A stretch of 64,000 nucleotides of DNA from Tetracentron sinense (GCA_015143295.1 CM026570.1:10688047-10752046), one strand, 5' to 3'; numbered from the stretch's first letter, positions 20,825 through 32,765 are shown. Numbers and translations: made by a program. Notes: a model not told the origin generated them from the letters alone.

Positions 20825-21996
20825 TCGACCAGGTTACGGGTATATCTGCATAACATCCCCACTGCTTGAGCTATATCCGGCCTAGTGTAATGCATCACAT
20901 ACATTAAACTGCTGATTATCTGTGAGTACTCCAGTTGAGAAACACATTTACCTTCATTTTTTGTTAGTTTAATACTTGAATCAACTGGTGTAGGAGTCGG
21001 AATACAATCAAACTGATCGAACCTCCTAAGAATCTTCTCAATGTAGCATGACTGAGAAAGCGCAATTCCTTCGTTGCTCATAATAATCTTGATTCCAAGT
21101 ATAACGTCTGCTTCGCCCGTATCTTTCATATCAAAGTTAGACGATAGGAACTCATTTGTGTTAGCAACACTTTGATCATCCGTTCTGAATATAAGCATAT
21201 CGTCAACATATAAGCAAATTATCACCCCAGAGTTGTCTCTAAATTTGCTATATACACAGATATCACCACTGTTGACTTGAAACCCATCAACTAGAAGGAC
21301 ACTTCTGAATTTATCATGCCACTGTTTTGGAGCTTGCTTCAATCCATATAATGATTTCAGAAGTTTGTAGACTTTATTCTCGTTATTTGGCAGAACATAT
21401 CCTTCAGGTTGATCCATGTATATTTCTTCTTCTAGATTTCTATTCAGGAATGCAGTTTTGACGTCCATCTGATGAATGATCAAATCCTTGATTGAGGCCA
21501 ATGCAATCAACATTCTAATGGTAGTCAACCTATCCACAGGGGCATAGGTGTCAAAGTAATCAAAACTCATTCGCTGTCTGAAGCCCTTCTCAACCAGTCT
21601 AGCCTTGAACTTTTCTATGGATCCATCTTGTTTCAATTTCTTCTTGAAGATCCACTTGCACCCTACTGTCTTGTTTCCAAGAGGTAGGTCCACCAAGATC
21701 CAAGTGTTGTTAGAGTTGATAGAGTGCATCTCATCATCCATTGCCTCTTTCCAAAGATTTGCATCTTTAGACATCATTGCTTCAGTGTAGCTTGTTGGAT
21801 CCTTCTCGATCAAACAAATATACTTAGGGCCAAAATCTTTTGGAATTCTTGGTCGAGTACTTCTTCTTGGTTCAGAATGAACTAGGTCTTCAAGCTCTTT
21901 CCACTTGGAACTGGATTCTGGTTGGTCCCCCACTACTTCTTGACTTTGCTTGTATGAGAACACAGTTTCAAAGAATTCAACACCAATAGCTTCCAC
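20812..21996 (-). pseudogene. Copia reverse transcriptase domain
   Basis: A 394-codon frame. The RT family blocks are WKEAMDDEMHSI, TWILVDLP, GCKWIFKKK, FDYFDTYAPV, IHQMDVKTAFLNRNLEEEIY, SLYGLKQAPKQWHDKF and the catalytic YVDDML. The aspartates of YVDD and the upstream DVKTAF are present, so RT itself could have been active recently, but flanking frames are broken. KARLVEKGF has E where the family usually has A. Confidence 0.92.
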
Positions 21997-22009
21997 AACC
22001 GAGTGTGAT

Positions 22010-22581
22010 GCTGGAGTTTCCAGATTTAGAAATCATTATGCTTTGCTTGACATTGAGTAGCCAATGAAGACGCAATCAATACCTCTGGTTTCTACCTTGG
22101 GGTTATTCAAGTTAGGCAATCTTACTTAGGCTAGACAACCCCAAGCCCTAAGGTACTGTAAATTGGGTTTTCTTCCCTTCCACAATTCATATAGAATTGA
22201 TTCTGCTTTCCATTGAGGAAATCTGTTAAGAATGTGACAGGCTGATAGAAGTGCTTCACCCTAAAGATTTGGCGGAGCACTGGAGTTGGTTAGCATACTA
22301 TTAACTATTTCTGTCAGAGTTCTATTCTTTCTTTCTACAACGTCATTTTGCTGTGGTGTGTACAGTGCAGTTGTCTCGTGACGGATCTCGTTATCTTCAC
22401 AAAACTTAACGAACTCTAAATCAAGATATTCACCACTTCTGTCAGTTCTAAGTATCTTGATTCTAGCTTCCTGAAAATTCTCAACTTCTAACTTGAAAAC
22501 CTTGAATTTCTCAAATGCTTCATCTTTAGTTCGGATGAGGAAAACATGCGTGTATCGAGCGGCATCGTCGATGAAGGTCAT
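22010..22581 (-). pseudogene. Copia integrase core and C-terminal region, broken
   Basis: The frame opens MTFIDDAARYTHVFLIRTK. It has the second catalytic Asp in LRTDRSGEYL and the region TPQQNDVVERKNRTL carrying the catalytic Glu. Family members have NGG or RGG where this has RSG, and QNG where it has QND. A stop follows APPNL, and further stops interrupt the recognisable C-terminal stretch (ELWKGRKPNL, GIDCVFIGYS) down to about 22010. Confidence 0.88.
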
Positions 22582-23288
22582 AAAATATCTTTTCCTCCTC
22601 TTGACTGTACACTAGTCATTTCACATATATCATTGTGAATAAGCTCGAGTAGCTTCGATTTTCTCTCTACACCCTTGAATGGAGATCTCACAATTTTACA
22701 CTTACTACAGACAATACATTTTTCATGCTTATCACTGGCTGCGTTAGCTATTAGTCCTTGATTGGTCATAAATTTTATTTTCTGGAAATTAATATGACCT
22801 AACCTACTATGCCATAGGTCAAAGGACTCAGTGATATAAGTAGAAATAACTGAAGTTTCATTCATAATGTTGAACTTGAACATTCCCCCTACAAGATATC
22901 CCTTCCCGATAAATATTCCATTTCTAATTACAACAACCTTGTCGGACTCAAAAACCAGCTTGTATCCGAGCTTACCGATCAATGCTGCTGAGACAAGGTT
23001 CTTTCGGATATTAGGTACGTGCAGAACGTCTTTCAGTTCAATAGTATTCCTGGAGGTAAATTTCAGCTTCACCACCCCCTTTCCTACGACCTTCGAAGAT
23101 GAAGAGTTATTCATAAACATGTTCATTCTTTCCCCCACTAGTTCATAGGAATCGAACATGTTCTTGTCACTGCAGACGTGACAGGTGGCTCCAGTATCAA
23201 TCCACCACTCAGCCTCTTCGCCAATCAGATTGGCCTCAGTCACGACTGCGACCATGTTGACATTGTTTTTCTTTTCTTCCTTCTTCAC
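22578..23288 (-). pseudogene. Copia protease and pre-integrase domains
   Basis: A 236-codon frame. WWIDTGATCHVC holds the aspartic protease DTG motif. LWHSRLGHINFQKIKFM and CIVCSKCK form the zinc-binding HHCC block before integrase. A one-base shift near 22590 separates it from the integrase frame (YFMTFIDD is split between frames). Confidence 0.88.
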
Positions 23289-23291
23289 AAA

Positions 23292-24160
23292 CTATCTCTT
23301 CTTTTGAAAATTTTCACTCTTGTTAACCTTGCAGTTCTTGGCATAGTGCCCCATCTTGCCACAAGAGTAACACTTCACATCCTTCTTGAAATTACTGGTG
23401 TTATTGTTGTTGCTGTTGTTGTTGTACAGACTCTTCTTCTTGTCAAACTTCTCTATCCTCTTAAACTCTTTATTTCTCGGTTGAAACTTCTTCGATTGAT
23501 GTGAATTAACCATATGAGCCTTAGCAGTCGGCTCCTCATTCTTATCACGCTTTCTGTTTTTTTCTTCTACCCTGACATGGTGCAACAGGGTTTCAAGATT
23601 CCAGTCTTCCTTCTTGTACATCAGCTTCGAGCGACACTCCTTCTAGGATGAAGGGAGCTTAGCAATGATAGCGTTGACATGGAAAGTTTCATTCAGAACC
23701 ATTCCAACCGAGGTGACCACATCTGCTATCTTTTGTAGCTCTTGTATCTGCTTCATTATATATGGTCTTTCCATCAACCGTCTTAAATTCTAAGTAGTTT
23801 GCAACATTGAATTTTTTTTGTTCCAGACTCCTCTACTAGGTAGACTAGCCTCAACACCTCCCACAAGTCTCTGGCTTGCTTGGTCTTCTTTGAGTGTTGT
23901 TCATACAGCTGGTCCGACAATGAGTCGAGAATATGATTTCGGACTGTATCATCATCGTCAATCCACCTTTGCACTTGTGCAGTAGCGTAATTCGTATCTA
24001 TTTCAGCGACGTCGGGACCTTCTAGTATTTTCGGACACTCCTCCATGAGGATATAATCAACCTTTGATTACTTTAAGAAAAACTTCATCCTCTGCTCCCA
24101 GCATTAGAAGTTCTTTCCATCAAATCGGGGCATCGGCTCTGTCTGGTTCAGTCCTCGCAT
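23292..24160 (-). pseudogene. Copia Gag with CCHC zinc knuckle, broken
   Basis: The ATG is probably at 24160, 38 bases after the LTR. It begins MRGLNQTEPMPRFDGKNF and meets a stop where the family has a short gap and W. The UBN2-type Gag region continues from EECPKILEGP (about 24046) through DSLSDQLYEQHSKKTKQARD to 23783. After further breaks, the nucleocapsid part at 23621-23292 has the zinc knuckle CYSCGKMGHYAKNC and an Asn-rich stretch before it. Confidence 0.85.
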
Positions 24161-24198
24161 TTGCAAAGTAGTCAGGGAGATAGACAATATCTTCAAAT

Positions 24199-24503
24199 TG
24201 TTAATGTAATTGGGCTAAATTCTTGCACACATAGCCACTTAGCAAATACAAACAGATAATAATGCAGTTAAACAAACAATTAATTATTTAATTAATTAAT
24301 TAAGGTAGATAATTGCTTCACTGAGAGGCGCTACAAGTGAATCTTTCTTGAAGATAGTCGAAGCCTCCTATGTGCAAGGGATATGACAGCTCTATCTCCG
24401 GGATACAACTCAGCTCGGATTCTTTCCGGTCTTCCCAACGAGTTTGCACTACTTGGTAGAAGACAGAGTACTGATCTTCATTTAGGATGCCTTATAAAAT
24501 TAA

Positions 24504-24536
<33 letters not shown>

Positions 24537-26234
24537 TTCATTTAATTTGAGTTTGTCATTAATCCAAATGTCCTAAAATCCTATCGGATTTACAGTAAGA
24601 GATAATCTAATTAATTAGACAATATCTAAAATTACCATTTTACCCCTTAGAGTTTAAGGGTCTGTTTGGTTACATGGTTAGGTCTACTCTGGTTTGGTTT
24701 AATCCTGGTTTAACCTATTCCAGAATAGGTCTGCACCTATTCTATTTGGTTACAGATTCTGGTTCTGTCCAAAATCAAAACTACACAGAATTTGTTTCTG
24801 GTTTGGCCAGAATCAATTCTGCCTTAAGTCCCGTTTGGTTACAGTTTTAAGTTAATCAATTTAACTTAATCTGAGTCTGTTTGGTGACAAGATTATACTT
24901 AATTTGATTTTATTAGTTCGAGTTCAGTATGGGTACAAGAACAGGCTTGTCCAGATTAATATATTCCACAAGATACCCCTGAATGGATCCATCATGTGGA
25001 TATGGTAGGATCACCCGAAATCGTATGTCACCAAGATGGTTATGTCCATGTAGGACAGATCCACTGTTCTACTCGATCTGGAATCCCAGATCGGGTAACC
25101 AAACAGTATGGACGGTTGAGAAACCCGAAGGCATTCTGTAACCTCATCAGGAGCTGGACAAAGCTGTCAATTTCCTGGTATCCATGGATCTGGATTGATC
25201 CGGATAGCCTGCTGGGTATGGTTCTGGATTCTGGATAATAGGTCAGGGTCACCATCTTCTCTATCAAGCTCAATGACCACCATTAATAGAGATCTCCAGG
25301 TTAGGGTCCTCCTAAGAGGTCCCTGGTACGGATTCATCCTGATGGACCATGGCTACTCGGAGTAAACTGGACCAGGGTGCACCTACTCTGGTCTGGTGGC
25401 TCACTGGACTGGGTCCACGGATCAGGCTCACTGGTTTTAGGCTCTGTGGTCTGGACTCACGGATCAGGCTCTGGTCTGAGTTCCAACAACTCTCAAACCC
25501 TCCCCAAGCCCCTCTATTTATAGAGGACCCAGGTCCCCTAGCATGCGCATGAGCTCAGCCACCTAGCTAGGCCCTCCTGCACCAGACATGCCACATGGCA
25601 CACAAGGTCAGGCCTTGGTCAGAGCAGCCCATCATGGGCCTGCACGTACTGACCCAAGGCACTCATGAGATCTAATCCACCTGACACACCCATGTGTCTC
25701 CTCGGAACTCACACACCCAGATCCAACGCCCCAGATCAGTTCTAGCCTGAGACTTGATCAAACGGCTCTGATCAACTACTCTGATCATCTGATCAGGGTC
25801 AACCCAAGCAACTCGCGACGATGCACACGTGCGAACTGTAAAGTGTGCCTCATAGCCCAAAACCCTATGCCCGCACCCGCACCCGCATCTGAGCGTGTGC
25901 ACTTGCGCTCGCTGCGAGCGCAGCTCATGCATCCTAGTTATTGTCTAAAGGAATTGGTGGGTCAAAGTCTGCACCTTATACTTGGTTGTTGACAACTAAG
26001 CAACCGATGAGGGTAAATAAACTCTTTAGATTTTCTCTACTTTTCTGATGTGGGATTAAAGAATTAAGGGAAATGTACTAAAAGAGTGTTTTCTCTCTTT
26101 TAAGAGATTAAACACCCAACCTAAATAAAGATTAAATTAATGGGGGGTTTCAGTCCATGATTAAAATCAAAACCCCGGATTCTAATGAGCCGGTTTTTAT
26201 TTATTTAAAACAATTTTTAAATCAAAAATCAACA
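24199..26234 (-). repeat. 5' LTR of the copia element
   Basis: 2,036 bp, partner of 17585-19670. A TATA-like CTATAAATAGAGG lies on the minus strand around 25525-25513. A longer (TA)n tract (about 24503-24538) than in the partner shows expansion after insertion. The DNA just after its 3' end (minus strand ATTTGAAGATATTG) lacks the usual TGG-starting primer-binding site. Confidence 0.93.
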
Positions 26235-26239
26235 TTTTC

Positions 26240-26681
26240 TTAGTCCTTGTAAAGAAAAATAAGACATAATTTGTCATTGCGTGCAATAATTTCGAATATT
26301 TGTCCCTTGATTGCTTTGATTAGCTTGCAAACAATTCATGTTAAATAAAGTTACAAAATCAATAACCCTATCAGATTTGTTTTCTTGTTTTATTTCAATT
26401 TTATTTATAGTTGATAGTTTTAACTATCTCTGGTTCAGGCTTCATAAGAGTGTGAAGTTGCTCTACTTTAGGTGTCCTTGAGATGATCAAAGATCGGTAT
26501 CTAATTCAACCCTTAAACTTAGGCCTTTTTGTAGGTAGGATAGTTTTTTTCCTTTGGGAATCGGTGTCTTCTATCTGAAGATTTAAATTAGTTTTAATGG
26601 TTGAACATATATTATAGGCTGACGTAGTCTAATTGTCTTCATAAATAATTTTTAAACTTAATTCATTCTTTTTCCATATTT
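26240..26681. other. Intergenic stretch, no gene seen
   Basis: AT-rich DNA after the copia element; nothing recognised. Confidence 0.4.
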
Positions 26682-26953
26682 TCTTCAGGTTTATCTATTC
26701 AATTGCTTTACACAAGTTTCAGTTATTTTCTTTTGATTCATAGCTAACTATTTCTAATGTTTACATTATTATTGTTTTTTATATTCTTTCTTACATTAAG
26801 TTGATGAAATAAACATTCTAAGTTCATCTATTCATTTGCTTGACACAAGTTTCATGTATATTCTTTTGCGTCATAGTTAATTTTTTTTAATGCTAATTTT
26901 GTTATTATTTTGTATCTTATTTCTTAGGTTAAGTTGATGAAATAAAAATTCTA
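26682..26953. repeat. Tandem duplication of about 135 bp
   Basis: Two adjacent units share TTTCATCTATTCA..TTGCTT, ACACAAGTTTCA, TTCTTTTG.TTCATAG, TTATTATT and TTAAGTTGATGAAATAAA in the same order. Confidence 0.75.
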
Positions 26954-27168
26954 TATATAGGGTAATGTCAACGTTCATGTGGACGCGTGAACATTAACAA
27001 TTTCACGCAAGAGGAAATTGATGATTTGTTTATAAATATATCACTCAATTTATGTATTTGTATAAAATCGGCTTTCTCTATTTGCAAAACTACCCTTCAT
27101 GGCCCTCTTAATAACAAAAGCAACATCAACTTTTGCATATATATAATATGTATGACATATATAATAAG

Positions 27169-27191
27169 TAGTATATATATATATATATATA
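27169..27191. repeat. (TA)n microsatellite
   Basis: About eleven TA units at the left edge of an inverted-repeat element. Confidence 0.85.
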
Positions 27192-27195
27192 GGGA

Positions 27196-27580
27196 GAGGT
27201 ACTAATGAGCAATGCTCATTAAAGCTTGTAATGAAGTGTCCTTCCAAGAAGATGATATGTGACATTTTTTTTTTTTTTAAATCTGGTCGTTTGATATTAA
27301 GTTGGGGCCATTGGAGACATGTATAAAAAATTTAGACAATCCAATTAGACCTTAGTTTGCAGTATTAACCCCTTAGGGTTCACTAGACCCTATCTAGGAT
27401 ATAGAAATGGTTGATCTTCCCTTCTTCGATCAAACGGTATATAAATGTTTGATCGAGCTAATTTTTTTCTACTTGTCTTTCTAGCAACCTGTCTTGACAT
27501 CCAATGGTCAGATTCTAAAATAACTTGTCACGTGTCACATTATTAGAAACTGTTCATTGCAAGCTTCAATGAGTAAAATA
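27196..27580. mobile_element. Possible MITE with diverged inverted ends
   Basis: The left end GGTACTAATGAGCAATGCTC, CATTAAAGCTTGTAATGAA and GTGACATTT are mirrored at the right by CACATTATT, TGTTCATTGCAAGCTTCAATG and AGTA. Mismatches are many and no clear target duplication was found, so superfamily and exact ends are unknown. Confidence 0.45.
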
Positions 27581-27584
27581 CAAT

Positions 27585-28405
27585 GTATTTATCGAGTAAT
27601 GATGGGCTAACCAAGATCGGGCCTATATATATGCCCACTTAGTATTCGGCCTAACTAAACCCGGCCAATTGACAACCCTACTCTAAAGGATCTTAGAATG
27701 CACTAATTGAATCAGGCTTATGCTGTGAATATCTTACAGCGTGTTCTGGTGAGTCAGATTATTGGGTTCCTCAGTTGAGCCCAACTTTGACTTTGAGCAT
27801 GTGATTTCCAATTTCAGTCCCAAAACCACTCTTGGAGAAGTCCAGCCCAACCAGACATAAAAGTCAGGCTGTTGAGTTTGGCCCAGATTGTGCCATTGTT
27901 ATGTCTTTTGGGCCGTTCGTGATTTAGAGACAGTGGTCTATGGACATTTCTAAAAAAAAGTCAAATCGGAAAGTTTTGCAGAACCAGACCTAGTTGGTCA
28001 TAGGCTAGCCCGGCCCGTTAACACCCATATACAAGGTAATAGGGGAGGCAAGTGGAGTTTTTTTTTGGTTAAAAGTGAAGTTGAGCACTCAATATTTAAG
28101 GTTGCAATGGTCGGATAGGGCCAAGCTAATATGGGTTCGGGTACAATTAGTTGTTATCTAGAATAGTTCTTAGTCCGAAAGCACTCCCGTGCCTAAAATT
28201 GTTCCAAAGGGTGCTCTCACCTTTTGCCACAAGTAAGAAACAATCAATCACATATCTATAAAAAATTGTTGTTTTGACATAGCAAGGCACCATTTCTTTC
28301 CATTTTATGTTTATTAATACAACATCATCTCCTCTCTTATATCATGTAACTTCAACAAACCCCGAGTCTTACGCCAATGGTGGGGTGTGGCCTCTCTCAT
28401 TCGAA
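27585..28405. other. Intergenic stretch, no gene seen
   Basis: No gene or bounded repeat recognised; several GGCCC-containing words occur between 27615 and 28020. Confidence 0.35.
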
Positions 28406-28510
28406 AGGTGTCAGGATCCATTTCCCCAGGTGATGAGTAGCAAGAACTCCAATATCCAATGCTAATCCATTCCCCAGGTGATGAGTAAAAAGAACTCCAA
28501 TTCCCAATGC
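28406..28510. repeat. Tandem duplication of about 48 bp
   Basis: CCATTTCCCCAGGTGATGAG and AAGAACTCCAAT..CCAATGCTAA occur twice in a row. Confidence 0.75.
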
Positions 28511-28629
28511 TAACCACTAATCCTGTAATGTATGTAAATGATATCCTTCAACAAAAAAAAAAACCGAAAAAAAATTGACTTTTAGAGAGAGTGTGTGGAG
28601 GCTTTAAACCATCTCTTTTTATATTTATT

Positions 28630-28795
28630 CTCGATTTTGTGTGTTTGTTTAGGTGCTCTTCCCCAAACTAATGTTCAAAAAAGAATCCGCTTAAGTCGCA
28701 CACTTTTGGAGTGGGTTAATGGTATGAGTTTTGGCAACCTAGCAGATTGTTTTAGTGTGTTTAGGTGTTCTTCCCCACACTAATGTTCAAAAAAA
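28630..28795. repeat. Short direct repeat with A-rich tails
   Basis: TTTAGGTG.TCTTCCCCA.ACTAATGTTCAAAAAA occurs at about 28649-28683 and 28760-28798, each followed by an A-rich stretch. Confidence 0.6.
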
Positions 28796-28799
28796 AAAA

Positions 28800-29188
28800 A
28801 ATCTCAATAAAAAAATTAATAACTTTTTTGTATGATAATTTCCCCCCCTAAAATTGTTCAAACCTCTTGTGGGCATCTTCTGGCGCAGGCAAAAGGCATG
28901 GTTCAATTGAGAGCCTATCCCAATCATTTTTTGGGTAGTAGAATATACCGTTAAGCTGCAACCCCAGTTAAAATTGGTTAGCCTTGATTTTTATTTTTTT
29001 AATGGGTTAAAGAATCGAGCACTCAACTTAGAAGTGAGCTAAATATGGTGGTATATCAATGGCCACACACCCGCCACATGAAATTTATACACAATACCAC
29101 TAGCACAAGCGGTGTATCCAATCGCAAACATAATATGCATTGGATTCACCGTGTCATGCAAGTTAAGACAACCGACACGGGCATGCTT
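28800..29188. other. Intergenic stretch, no gene seen
   Basis: Nothing recognised. Confidence 0.35.
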
Positions 29189-29198
29189 AGGTTATTTC

Positions 29199-29370
29199 GA
29201 GTTCGGATGGGTAAGAGTGCTAACTGTTGCACTGTTGCCCGGTTGTGTCTGCAAAAACATGGGCATACATTTAATAGGGTAGGCCCCAAACAATAGAGAT
29301 GGGCCCCCGTGTTTTTGTAGACATAACCGGGCAACCGCGCAACAGCTAGTGCTGTTGCCCATTCGAACTC
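29199..29370. mobile_element. MULE-type MITE, 172 bp
   Basis: Inverted repeats of about 70 bp: left GAGTTCGGATGGG...GTTGCCCGGTTGTGTCTGC, right GTAGACATAACCGGGCAAC...CCCATTCGAACTC. It is flanked by GGTTATTTC and GGTGATTTC (29190-29198, 29372-29380), a 9-bp duplication with one mismatch, fitting Mutator-like elements. No coding content. Confidence 0.78.
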
Positions 29371-29549
29371 AGGTGATTTCAGTCTTAGTTTACTATGATT
29401 CCCATTTCATGACTTGATTAGATTAACCCAGCTGAGTTCTGACTCAACTCACCTGCTCATGTTATAACTTATAATATTAGGCAATACGTATGATTAGAAT
29501 TATTAAAATGTGAAAAACATTTTAGGATTCTGTTATGTAGTTCTCATCA

Positions 29550-29720
29550 TTGGTCCACGCCCCTTTTTTAATACCTAGTAACTGTGGTTAAAATTCTCAC
29601 TCTTAAAGTTCATCCATCCAACGTTTGTTTTTTTTTTTTAAAACATATATTAATCTTAATTTAGTTGAAATTAAACATAGTTGAAAAGAGGGTTAAATGG
29701 GACACGACACCCAACTAAAT
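29550..29720. repeat. Foldback-family relative
   Basis: GGTCCACGCCCCTTTTTTAAT, AACTGTGGTTAAAATTC, CATCCATCCAACG, an AT-rich centre, then GAAAAGAGGGTTAAATGGGAC and ATAGTGGAATG. The order matches the centre of the foldback family; termini are different or eroded. Confidence 0.5.
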
Positions 29721-29775
29721 AGTGGAATGCGGCTTGGCTAATCATTGCTCTAATCAGAATGAGAAATGTTTAACG

Positions 29776-29985
29776 TACCACCACATTCCACTATGTAGTG
29801 AAATGTATAGTCTGGTCCATTCACCTTCTTTTTTAATCACCTATCAACTGAGATTGATATTCACTCTCTTAAAGTTAAGCAATCTAACCTTAATTTTTTT
29901 TTTAAAAATAAACAAAAACATTTAAGTTCAATCATAATTAGAGGGACATGTAGACAACACATTTGACTACCTAAGTCAAATGCAT
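29776..29985. repeat. Foldback-family relative, second copy
   Basis: CCACATTCCACTATGTAGTG, GGTCCATTCACC, TTTTTTAATCACCTATCAACT, AAAGTTAAGCAATCTAACCTT, an AT-rich centre and AATTAGAGGGACATGTAGAC. It is close kin of the segment just upstream. Confidence 0.5.
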
Positions 29986-30134
29986 GTTTGGAGCCAAATT
30001 AAATTATGAAATGTAAAAAATATGCGTAAGGGGATGCTCAGTGTCCTACGACTAGGACCGTTCAATAAAGTTGAGAAACACAAATGTGAAACGTGGCCTA
30101 CTCTAGATCCACTCAGGCAAGATACCCAAAAACC

Positions 30135-30306
30135 CTCTGCGGTTGTAACCCGACGGTGGGAAGACGAACCGTAGAACCGGAGGTCTTGAGATTAAGTCTG
30201 AGTGCAACTTCGTTATCTATAGTCATGGGGAGGGTATCCCTTGACAACACGTGGAGATTGATCGGAGTCTGGAGGTAAGACCGCCTTATGTTTACCAAAA
30301 AAAAAA
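30135..30306 (+). mobile_element. tRNA-derived SINE, plus strand
   Basis: It follows the 16397-16532 SINE block by block: GGTTGTAACCCGACGGTGGG (A-box region), GGAGGTCTTGAGATTAAGTCT (decayed B box), TTCGTTATC, GGGGAGGGTATCCCTTG and CACGTGG, then TTATGTTTACC and a run of ten A. Left edge approximate; no clean target duplication. Confidence 0.7.
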
Positions 30307-30575
30307 TCCAAAAAGTAACGGTGCAGGAAATATTAGATCATTTATTGGCATCACAAAAGTCATGATACTAAGTACCAACCGCTTGTTTCTCCAAAATCCA
30401 AGAGAGGAATCAGCACTCGCACTAACTATTTATTCAATGCAATCACAAGCATCTTTTATTTGTAGATTTTACAACTCAAGTCTTTCAACTCTAGACGAAG
30501 GGACCATCACATGTCATAAAAATGGCCTGACTAAAGGTGAGAGAGAGAAGTTTTAAGTAGTGGAAGAACCAATTA

Positions 30576-31012
30576 GAGCATTCCTAGCAGCCTCACCAAA
30601 TTTCACTCACCAAAATAGCCAAAATTCACAAAAAGTGATTTTGGTGAGCCACTTTTTAAAATCACTCCCAACAGCCTCATCATTTTAACTGAAAAAAGAT
30701 GAGATTTTATTGTTTGTGTGGGACCAAAGAAAAGAAAGGTGAGAGAGAAATCTTATTTTATTATTTGTGTGGGACTAAAGAAAGGAAGGGAAAGAGAGAA
30801 ATCTTATTTTATTATTTGTGTGGGACCCAGGATGAGAAAAATTTAACTTTGGTGAGTTTACAGTACTCACCAAACTTGGTGAGTACTGTGGACTCACCAA
30901 ACCGATTTTGTTATTTTGCTGAGGCTGCTGAGAATCATTTTAACATGTTTTTAATGTTTTGCCTCACCAAAATAACCAAAAAGTTATATTGTTGAGGCTA
31001 CTAGGAATGCTC
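30576..31012. mobile_element. Tourist/PIF-Harbinger-type MITE, 437 bp
   Basis: Terminal inverted repeats GAGCATTCCTAGCAGCCTCA and TGAGGCTACTAGGAATGCTC, flanked by TTA on both sides (30573-30575, 31013-31015). A 3-bp TTA/TAA target duplication is typical of PIF/Harbinger. The interior has CTCACCAAA motifs in both orientations and an internal tandem repeat. Confidence 0.85.
30700..30835. repeat. Three tandem units of about 50 bp inside the MITE
   Basis: TTTATT.TTTGTGTGGGAC and AAAG.AA.G..A.GAGAGAAATCTTA recur at a spacing of about 50 bp (starts near 30707, 30757, 30807). Confidence 0.8.
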
Positions 31013-31015
31013 TTA

Positions 31016-32765
31016 AACATAGGCGCATAGCTAAGGAATATGAGACTAAGTTGAGTAACTTCTACAGGCTAAGGTCAAGGGTAAGTATAACCTACTCTTT
31101 TTAGTTTTGTTTTATAAAGGTAAACAACTCACACACTATGCCAACTACACACACCTAACTACATAATTATATTCTTATCTTGATACATTGATTCTTAAAA
31201 CGGGGTATTAAGAAAATAACTTAGAGAACATTAATATTTATTTAAATAATAATAATAGATTAATTATAAATAAATGCTTTGGTTGAAGAGTAAATGGGAG
31301 CAACCCAAAAATTATGACTTCACATTGGTAGTTTGAGAATTTTAGTTAAAAATAATAATTGATAGAAATTCCATTCATTTGTAATCTAATTTCCAAACTA
31401 TCCATACTGTCAAGCATAATTTTGGTTACTCCAATTTCTTGCCTTGGACTGGGATAGTTTAATCTATCCTTGGTTCTTAAACAAATTATTAAGAAAATAT
31501 TCTCTAAAGGTTAAAACTTGCTAACCAAAGTTAAAAGGCAATTAAAGGAGTTTTGTGAGTGCATTTAGACTGGGATAGTTTAATCGCAATTGGACAGATT
31601 CTGACTCTTATCAACCCATTAACTTTAACCATTAATAATCGATAATAATGTCTTGATATAGCATATAAAAATAGAAAAGATAGTTCCGATTAAATCCATG
31701 TATGAGCATGAATAATATACATTAAAGTTCAAATCATATAGCACAAGATAAAGATGAGTCACCTGCCATATATGTCGGAAAGAGGAGTTTTACCCCTAAT
31801 CTTAGGTTTTTTCTACTCTCATCATCCGTCAACAATGTCTCACGACGTTATAAAAAAAAGGTGTACTTTAATGTTTAAAAAATATTATAACCGATTACCC
31901 TCGAAACACTTGGTTGATTGAGGTTGAGAATATAAAAGGCTTAAGAGTACGACAAGCACTCCTCATATGAGAAAAGAGGGTGGTGGCGGGTGTGGTCACC
32001 GACTAATGGCTATTACCATGGAGGAGAGTTCCTCGCCGACAAGTAGACTCCTTGTTTGTGTAAATATTTGTTGGAGTGGAAGTGGTTTGAGGGGGGAGCG
32101 CATAAGAAAATTGTTATTTTCGGGTACTTTTTTTTTGTTGAAACTTGTAAAACTTAACACTTTGTTATGGTAGTTAATATAAAATTTGAGTCACCTTGTT
32201 AAGGTTTTTAGCATGATTAATTTTTACCATCATGATTCCAAATCTTATAAATTTTTAATGAGATTTGAAATCATTCATTTTGTTTCATTTAAAGCCTTAC
32301 AGGAATTACAACCCAAGCCCCCCCCCAAGGAGGAATTCTTTTGCTTTAACTCTCTAAGCCGGAGCTCCACACTCTGAAACTCCTAATGGAAGTATCGATA
32401 CATCTAGTTCCCAAAAGAAAATAATATTGTCCATGGTCAAAACTTGTAAAGTACCGGACATTATAAGTTGGACCTTAAAAAATATTTTCCACAGTTCTTC
32501 ATAAGAAAGTCGGAAATGTGACAAGGAAGAGTGCGAGTGTGGTTAGCATTCCAAGGGGCAAAACCGTCTAATTGCCATAACATGTCAAATCTCTCGGCGA
32601 CAACTACAAAGCTCAAACTCCATCGTGAAAGTCGCTATTCGCCCCCACTCCCTCTCAATAAAATCTCCTCCCTTCCCAAAATCGGGATCCCTGTACCATT
32701 TTCCGGCTCATCTCGAGATTCTCCGCTGTTTCTTTCAGATTCCGTCCCCGGAAATCTCTTAAATC
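31016..32765. other. Intergenic stretch upstream of PKp1
   Basis: AT-rich, then less so from about 32520 toward the gene. No other gene was recognised; small frames here have no coding features. The proximal part should contain the PKp1 promoter. Confidence 0.45.

Larger units (their letters stand above)
17585..26234 (-). mobile_element. Full-length Ty1/copia retrotransposon, decayed
   Basis: 8,650 bp bounded by a perfect 5-bp target duplication TTTTC (17580-17584 and 26235-26239). Two LTRs begin TGTT and end AACA in plus orientation. The coding order on the minus strand is Gag, protease, integrase, RT, RNase H, the Ty1/copia order (RT after integrase). The element is broken by stops in Gag and integrase and by frameshifts before integrase and before RNase H, and its LTRs differ by many substitutions and indels, so it inserted long ago. 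The internal region is short (19671-24198). Confidence 0.95.
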
